Below, one piece after another: positions 46,937 through 55,300 of a DNA stretch of 64,000 nt (the stretch's first letter is position 1; every line of letters begins with the position of its first letter). A program made the translations under genes and the position numbers. This stretch comes from Elgaria multicarinata webbii. Lineage: Eukaryota > Chordata > Lepidosauria > Squamata > Anguidae. The notes beneath the pieces were generated by a model. The model ran no database searches, had not been told where the DNA came from, and was given only the letters and a program-made list of their open reading frames with translations. The stretch lies in the NCBI RefSeq assembly GCF_023053635.1, contig NC_086182.1, positions 32,535,501 to 32,599,500 on the forward strand, in the 5' to 3' direction.

Positions 46937-47352
46937 GACAGTTGGCAGCAGGAGGGAGGGGACTCTCAGCTGGAGCTGGAGCCAGGCACGATGGAGAGGT
47001 GCCTGGCTGCTGCTTCCTCCCTCACTGGTGGTCTCTGCAGTGTCAGTTGGTAGGAGGAGGGAGAGGGCTCTGAGCTGGAGCTGGACCCAGGCACGATGGA
47101 GAGGTGCCTGGCTGCTGCTTCCTCATTGGAGGCCTCTGCAGTGTCAGTTGGTAGCAGGAGGGAGGGGGCTCTGAGCTGGAGCTGGACCCAGGCATGACGG
47201 AGAGGTGCCTGGCTGCTGCTTCCTCCCTCATTGGAGGCCTCTGCAGTGTCAGTTGGTAGGAGGAGGGAGGGGGCTCTGAGCTGGAGCTGGACCCAGGCAC
47301 GATGGAGAGGTGCCTGGCTGCTGCTTCCTCCCTCATTGGAGGCCTCTGCAGA
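46937..47352. repeat. Minisatellite, ~101-105 bp unit, four copies
   Basis: Units begin GTTGGTAGGAGGAGGG and include AGCTGGAGCTGGACCCAGGC and GGTGCCTGGCTGCTGCTTCC. Spacing between TGTCAGTTGG marks is 101 and 105 bp. Confidence 0.93.
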
Positions 47353-47875
47353 CCAGACTGGAGCTGGAAAGATGTTTCTGCTCCACTTTGGATGGCTACT
47401 CTGGAAGTGGTGTGGCCAGGTGGGAGAGACGGCCTTCCTTGGCTACCTACTGCTTGGCCTGCTGGTTTGGATATTTGGAGGTATTTGCTGGCAACATTTA
47501 TTTATGGTCTCCACTGATCCTGCCCCGTCCTCACACAGAGATCTTGCGGGGAGGGACAGCAGCTCCTCTCTTGCATCACACTGAGCTTTGGAGGAGCTTG
47601 GCAACAACGAGGCCCTTCTTCCTGGTTTTGAGCCCCCCTCTGGCCCAGCACACGCAGCCCAAGAGGAGACCCTTCCCATCTCCCACTTCCTGCTGCACCA
47701 AACAGACACCAGCAGGTCGTGGCGACGGCGATGTGGGCCCCTGCACCTGTGCGGTTTTTTTTTTTTGCTTGTGACAGATGGTGGTGTGGATTCTGTATCT
47801 TGACCTTGAAATGGGGGCACGTGCATTGCGGAGCTAAAGGTGTGCTTCGATGCAGGTGCAACCTCGTGCAAAGTT
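47353..47875. other. Intergenic, GC-rich, no supported gene
   Basis: A 70-codon ATG frame from 47371 is hydrophobic in part but has no other support. Confidence 0.4.
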
Positions 47876-47938
47876 ATTATTATTTATTACATTTCTATCC
47901 CGCCCCATAGCCAAAGCTCTCTGGGCGGTTTACAAAAG
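47876..47938 (-). repeat. L2-like LINE tail fragment
   Basis: TTATTACATTTCTATCCCGCCCCATAGCC. Confidence 0.8.
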
Positions 47939-48307
47939 AAGTTGAGTCTAACTTGCTGTCACTTGCCTGCAACAAATGGCAGAGAAGGCTGGGAAACTCC
48001 CGGGTCTTAGGAACTAGCAGCTTTCCCAGGCTTGATGAGACCGGCTGTGCTTGTAACTGGGGCCCTTCTAAGCCTGGCCTGGCCTCCTTGATCCAAGTCA
48101 CCCCCCACCCCTAACAAGAGCGTCTGCCACTATCCTAACAGAGCCTCATGTAATCTCCTTATCCAGCCCTTTATCAAGCTTGTCTTAGAAGGAAGCTGCC
48201 TTCTATTTCAGAGGTTGCCTCAGGTTGAATTTTCCGAAATATTCTGTAGGCTCTTGTGGCATTTTAGTCTCACACCACCACCCCCGTTGAAGTGGATTAA
48301 AACAACC

Positions 48308-48800
48308 TGGTAGTTGCTATTTGTTGTTATTTTTATTTATTTATTTATAAAGCAACATCAGTGTACATAGTGCTGTACAGAGTAAAACAATAAAATAGCG
48401 AAACCCTGCCGCATAGGCTTACATTCTAATAGAATCATAATAAAACAATAAGAAGGGGAAGAGAATGCACCAAACAGGCACAGGATAGAGTAAAACTAAT
48501 GGTATAAAAGTCAGATCAAAATCAAGTTCTAAAAGCTTTAGAAAAAAGAAAAGTTTTTAGCTGAGCTTTAAAAACTGTGATTGAACTTGTAGTTTGCAAA
48601 TGTTCTGGAAGAGTGTTCCAGGCGTAAGGGGCAGCGGAAGAAAATGGACGAAGCCGAGCAAGAGAAGTAAAGACCCTTGGGCAGGTAAGAAACATGGCAT
48701 CAGAGGAGCGAAGAGCCCGAGCGGGGCAATAGTATGAGATGAGAGAGGAAAGATAGGAAGGAGCTAGACTGTGAAAAGCTTTGTAGTTCGTTCAAAGTAA
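48308..48800 (-). repeat. L2-clade LINE, third subfamily
   Basis: Minus-strand frame reads YKAFHSLAPSYLSS and SSAAPYAWNTLPEHLQ before a tail with CTGCCGCATAGGCTTACATTC. It is also the source family for the ends at 33048 and 38890. Confidence 0.85.
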
Positions 48801-49338
48801 CCCAGTCTTGGGCCTCCAAATCCCAAATTCTTATCTGTTGTGTTTTACCACTTCCCACAGATAATCTGAGAAGCGAAAGGGCCCCCACAATTTTGCAAAT
48901 GTGTCTCCACATTGCAGCAGCCTCTGTGTGAGATTCCAGGCCTGGTGGTCCTGCAACGTTATGGAACTGGAAAAGAGAGGAGAGAGAGAGAGTATGTGTT
49001 GTCAGTAATCGCTTTGTGCTGTGGGATTATCCGGAGCATGGACAGGAAGGGGGTGGGGAGGTTAGCAGAAGGATTAATGGGAACTTCCCAACCTCACCGG
49101 TGCATTTCTCTCCATGCCCTGCATGGTATCTTGGCAAGGAGACGCAAAGGCCGTTTTTTCTCTCTGCCAAGAATGGATCTGGGCCACTGCAAGGCCCTCG
49201 GGCAACCAGTTCAACTTGGCTGAGCCCATGGGGGAAGATGAAGGAGTTCCTCCCCCAGATCCCAAGTCCTTTGAAGGGGAAGAGTTAAAGCGACTTGAAG
49301 AGGAAGCTCCCCAGAAAAAAACGGGGAGCAGCCCTGCT
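48801..49338. other. 5' flank of the sushi gene
   Basis: No repeat recognised. The promoter and any 5' UTR exon probably lie here, but I see no TATA box. Confidence 0.35.
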
Positions 49339-49347
49339 ATGTGTACT

Positions 49348-49399
49348 ATGGCGCTGAAAGCCGCCTTCTTCATGCTCACTGTGCTTGACTTCCTCTCAG
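49348..49399 (+). CDS. Sushi gene exon 1 (signal peptide), with alternative donors
   Basis: ATG at 49348 (context ACTATGG) or 49339 (GCTATGT). Donor GTGAGG at 49400 or GTAAGT at 49415. Both donors leave phase 1, so both join exon 2 in frame; the second adds five residues (GEELE) after the hydrophobic core. The open frame extends upstream to acidic sequence that lacks signal-peptide character, so I chose the ATG nearest the hydrophobic run. Confidence 0.7.
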
Positions 49400-52300
49400 G
49401 TGAGGAACTGGAAGGTAAGTTTGACTTGCAGAGCGCAAGGTTGGAAGGTAAGGATAAAGACCCCTCGCCCAGGACTTGAGAACAGCATGCACGGGCTGGA
49501 GTAATGCTTTGGGAGAAGAGACAGAGAGTCCCAGGTCGTGGGGTGGCAGCGGGACGGGAAAGCTGGTCTATCCTTGCAAGCTAGTTGTGCAAATGCAATT
49601 TCCAGGTTGCAACACAACCGTTAAATGCATGACCCTGGTTTAAATCTCATCTTAGCCAGAAGCACATTAGAAGCACCTTGAACAGCCTCCGTCAGCCTCA
49701 GTCACGTGTCTGCAAAATGGGGATAAAAATTCTGAGCTACTTCTTTTTTAAAAAGTTGTAGTTCCAGAAAAAGATTTACTTACACGAATGTGTACACACA
49801 CACACACACACACATGTTCCCTGTGCCGTATTACGATAACACAATACAAACAAAATACTGACCAACTTTTCCAGGCCAAATGCAAAATTACTTGCCTTTA
49901 GACTCGTCTTCACTTTAATAAAAACATGAAAAATGGCTGCTTCCATACTTGATCCTTTGATGTGAATCTAGTTTTTGTGATGCTACCCTCTTTATTCCTC
50001 TCTTTTGTTTGCTTCTAGTTGTTTAGTTACTTATTATATGTAAATGCCCCTTTTGTCCATTATAGGATGCTATATCCTGTGCCGTTGTTATAGAATGAAA
50101 ACCACTTAAAATAGTATTATTGCTTCTTTTTCAAAGTATGTAAGTATTAACCATTCAGAGTGTTTAAGGTACTTCACATAAACGATTGCAGTACTAATTT
50201 ACAACAATTCTGTAAGGGGGAAGTAGAAGTATCATTACATGGGGGTGGGGGTTGTCGAGTGTGTGTGTGTGTGTGTGTGTACGCACTAAGAATAGCTGTC
50301 TATTGCTATCCAATAAATCCACACCTCATCTGACATTTGAACACTGGACTTTTCAGCTCACACTGTTACATGCAATAATTAAAGACAGCCTAATTTTTTT
50401 TAAAAGAATAAACCCATGGGCCTCATGCACCCTTTATTTGGGGTGGGGCTGAGGGGCTCCCCTGCACCCCACCAAGGCCCTTCTCAAATGCTCCTCCCCA
50501 CACATCTCTTGCTGTGGGCCACTGTTTTATTAATTTGTACCGCTTTATGGCTTTTCACAATTGTTTATTACTTTTATTGGTTTATATGATTGAGGCTTTT
50601 TAATTGTTTTCTTCTTTTTTTGGCTTTTAGTAGCTTCTGTATTGCAATAATAATGGGTTTTTTATGGTGTGGTCTTTTTTGTTTTCTGCTTTATAAAACG
50701 CTGTTGATTTTGTCATCAGGGAGCACTTTGCAATACATGGCATACAGATATTTTAAATAAACAATGACTCCTACGCCAACTCTTTTTTCATAGGTACGGT
50801 ACCAGATTTATTTATTTTCTGTGTACTAATAGCAGGAGCATGCCAGATTTTTGGGTATCCCATCCAACTGTACTAATATGGCAAGCAGATTACAGAAATA
50901 GTTTGAACCACTGTTTATATTGGGGTTTTGCTTAAAGAATTTTTTTAAAAACACACATTTTTATTACCTTTTAAATTTTGCTTCCTCTAGCAAATTTGGA
51001 CACCTACTGGTCTGGCACGGCCCCGATCTGCTTGGGAGGTTGTAAAGGGAAACACAAAGAATTGAAGAGAAGCCAGTGTGGAAACGGAAGTTGTTGCTGG
51101 TTGGGATACAAATCATTTTGCCGAGGTAGGAGCCGCTTAAAAATCACTGTGATGGATTGTGAGTTGCCTTTAAATTTGGGAAACGTGGGTTCAAATTCCA
51201 CCTCCGCCAAAAGACTGTTGGGCAAGCCACCATTGGCACCCTTTCCCCGTCCCAATAAAATCTATATAAGTGACATTCGATGTTGTTCACAAGGGTAAAA
51301 CATAATCGAGATGGTTTAGCACTTAGCTAATCATATAGTAGTAATTGGTTTGTGTGCGGACGTGCAATGGGACAAGATGGATTACAAAAGGGTTAATCTT
51401 TCTAAAGCAGCCTTCTTCAACCTGGGGGCGCTCCAGATGTGTTGGACTGCAACTCCCAGAATGCCCCAGCCAGCTGGCTGGGGCATTGTGGGAGATGCAG
51501 TCCAACACATCTGGAGCGCCCCCAGGTTGAGGAAGGCTGTTCTAAAGGGATCACTCAGATTGATGGAATGGGAGTGGTCTTGATTTGATTTATGGCATTG
51601 TTTATGTATACAGGAACTTAAATGAAACCAACCTTGCCTGTTAGGAGTGGTTTATGAATGGCAGTTTGCCCTAAGGGTTAAGCAGACCCTACCAATTCAG
51701 AGGTTGGTCTCATTCAGAAGACATCTTAAACCATGGTTTTAACCATGGTGGTTAAGCCAGAAAGCCGGGCTGGTTTCAGAAGACACCTTAAACCATGGCT
51801 TTAACCATGGTGGTTAAGCCAGAAAACCAGGCTGGTTTCAGAAGACACCTTAAACCATGGCTTTAACCATGGTGGTTAAGCCAGAAAGCCGGGCTGGTTT
51901 CAGAAGACACCTTAAACCATGGCTTTAACCATGGTGGTTAAGCCAGAAAGCCGGGCTGGTTTCAGAAGACACCTTAAACCATGGCTTTAACCATGGTGGT
52001 TAAGCCAGAAAGCCGGGCTGGTTTCAGAAGACACCTTAAACCATGGCTTTAACCATGGTGGTTAAGCCAGAAAGCTGGGCTGGTTTCAGAAGACACCTTA
52101 AACCATGGCTTTAACCATGGTGGTTAAGCCAGAAAGCCAGGCTGGTTTCAGAAGACACCTTAAACCATGGCTTTAACCATGGTGGTTAAACCAGAAAACC
52201 AGGCTGGTTTCAGAAGACACCTTAAACCATGGCTTTAACCATGGTGGTTAAGCCAGAAAGCCAGGCTGGTTTCAGAAGACACCTTAAACCATGGCTTTAA

Positions 52301-55300
52301 CCATGCTGGTTAAACCAGAAAACCAGGCTGGTTTCAGAAGACACCTTAAACCATGGCTTTAACCATGGTGGTTAAGCCAGAAAGCCAGGCTGGTTTCAGA
52401 AGACACCTTAAACCATGGCTTTAACCATGGTGGTTAAACCAGAAAACCAGGCTGGTTTCAGAAGACACCTCAAACCATGGCTTTAACCATGGTGAATAAA
52501 GCAAAAGGCCTTATGCACCACCATTAAAGCCATGGTTTAAGGTGTCTTCTGAACAGCCCCATTGTGTACTTCTGTATACTGAGGACACACGGCAGAAGTA
52601 GGCTGTTGCCTCGCTGATCAGGGCTGGCATTTAGGGTCAGTGTGTTTGGGCACCTGCCAAGGGCCGACAGCCCAGCAGGGGCTCACTTACCTGAGCACCC
52701 TGGAGTTGCTCCTTCTCCATGTCATTGCAACCCTCCTCTTGCTCTGGCCCAGGCGACAGTGGTGGTGAGGAGGAGAAGCAGGAGATTACAAGCAAGCAAG
52801 CAAGACTGCCAAGCAAGCAAGTGGGAGCCATGATGAGGAAGAGGAAGAGGAGCAGGAGCAGCTGGTGACAAAGGCCGAGGGAGGGGGACAGTTGACGGTG
52901 CCTTGCCGAAGGGCCCTCCAAAATATGGAGCTGATATTGTCCCTGATTCTGAGGTTCCCAGAGGCACCTGGCTGACCACACTTGGGCACAGAAGGCTAGG
53001 CTAGGGAATCCAGAACGCTCACCTGGAATGGAGGCGAGCTTTCTCTTCGGGGACAAAGGCTTTTTAGAAGCAAGGGTTGAAATGGGATAAACTGGCTGAC
53101 CACAAGGCCAGATCTACACGTCGTTGCGAAGGCGCTTCCGTGCGCCTTTTTTAAAGACGTACCTAAAAGAAGCGCCTCTTTCTTTACTCTGTGTACTGTG
53201 AGCTAGGCAGCGCCACCTGCGGAAGAATCTCTTCCCCATTCAAAGACGCTGCTCGGGCTGCTTCCCCCTCGCGTGTTCTTCCATTCAAATAATCCCCCCT
53301 CCCGCCCGGCGGCTCTTCTGGCGCGTCCCGGCGGCAGCGGCTCCTCCTGCAAAACGCTTTTCTCCCTCGGTGTGTTTGTATTTGCGTTGGCGTGCGCGTG
53401 TGCGAGCACACACCGAAGAGAGTCCCGGGGAGATGACACCGCGGGGGAGAGCAAGAGGCAGGAGCTGAACTCATCCGCCGCGCGCACGCAAACGCAAAAA
53501 CAAACACACCGAGGGAGAAAAGTGTTTTCCAGGTTTGAGAACTTCCAGTGAGCATGTCTGTCCCCACAAATGCAATCCATGCCAGTGCTCGAAAAGCTGC
53601 TGAAACACCCCCCCCCCTGCCGTTTCTCTCCTCAGTCAACTGCGGCCGACCAGAAGCAGAGTTCAATTCGGTGGTCTACGGCAATGACTGGTGGGTGGGC
53701 TCGGTGGTGCGCTACAGCTGCCGGCCCGGCTTCCTGCTGGTGGGGGATCCGGCTAGTGCCTGCCAGTCCAGTGGCCGTTGGACCCCCAAACCTACTTGCC
53801 TCCGTAAGTAATTGCTTGCAAGAGTGGTTAGGAGCGGGGTGGACTTTAGCTCAGCAGAAACAGCTGTATGGCTGGGAGTGGTGGATGGACGCTGTTCTCA
53901 AACCCAGCCCCATTTTACACTAGGGATGTGCTCCGCTTCTAATCGGACCGGCGAATTAGAAGCGGAGCGGGGTGCTTCGCCTGCCCTTAAAGTGGAGGCG
54001 AAGAGGATTGGGGGGCCGACGGAGCGTGGCGAAGAGGATCGAGGTGAAGGCGGATCCTTCACCTCGATCCGGAGCTCCGCAAGAAAGGTAAGTGGGGTTT
54101 ACCAGGCCCTGCCACTGTCGCCCATGCGGTGACAGCGGCAGGGCCCGGTACCCCCCCCCTCCTCTCCCTTACCTACGTCCGTCTGCGGTCCCTCGACTTC
54201 TTCAATTGAGCCCGCGGCTCAACCAGGAAGTCTAGGCCGCGGCCTAGACTTCCTGGTTGAGCTGCGGGCTCAATTGAAGAAGCCGAGGGACCGCAGACGG
54301 ATGCAGGTAAGGCCCCCCTCCCCCTTGGTCTCTGCAGGTAAGGGAGAGGAGGGAGGGGGGCCTTACCTGGCGCCACTCCCTTCCAAAGCGGAGCTCCGAT
54401 TCGGAGCCGGAGCTCCGCGGCGAAGAGGAGCGGACTATGGGCGGAGCGGCACGGAGCGGAGCGGGCCTGATCCGAAATTTTTGGATCGGCCCGCGGGGCG
54501 GATCGGGGGGGGTGTCCGTGCACATCCCTATTTTACACGCCTAACCGCTCTGCAAAGTCGGCTGTGGCTAAGATGTCGTGATGGAGCCCATATCCACATG
54601 CGAGCCTCACAGTTGTGGTTTATCTGCCTTAGTGGGGCTTGCAGAAGGAGTGACCGTGAAAGCCGCACTCTGCTGAATTTCACCATGCAGCTGTTCAACG
54701 GCACAGCGATCCTGACTAGGGGAGGAAAAGCAGCAACCTTAGATCTGTTGCAGTTCACCTCTTTTTTTATATATAATAATTTTTATTTTTAAAACATCCG
54801 AACAATACAATATAAAACAATGCCCCATAATACAAAATAATATAAAGTAAACAATTTAATAAACATATGTTCTAACTTAATTCCATTTAACATAACATAA
54901 TTAACATAAGTGTGCTCCCTCAAACCCCGGGATCTTATTCATATTTCCAAAATCTCATTACTTCCTCTGGAGGTGTTTTCCTTCTCCCCTTTAGTAATAC
55001 AAATTCTAAAAACTGTTTCCATATTCCTTCAAAATCATTCGTTTTTATCATTCCTCTTCTAACTTTCATGTTACATGTTAATTTATCATTAATAGCAATG
55101 TCCCATATTTCCTTATACCAATCTTCTATATGATAATCCCCTTGAACTTTCCAGTTCCTAGAAATCATTAATCTTGCTGCTGTTAGCAAATTCGTTATCA
55201 ATTCTTTTGTCTTTTGATTACAATTCAGTTCTCCATAAACTGATAATAATGCCACAATAGGTGTCTCTTCAATCTCCATTCCTAAAATTTCTTTTATCTC

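Noticed and set aside
47371-47583. 70-codon ATG frame with a hydrophobic stretch (YLLLGLLVWIFGGICW)
   Set aside because: Other frames here are equally open, there is no splice or family evidence, and it begins directly after a minisatellite.
53203-53666. Long overlapping frames before the sushi exon
   Set aside because: They come from inverted arms of a GC-rich foldback element.
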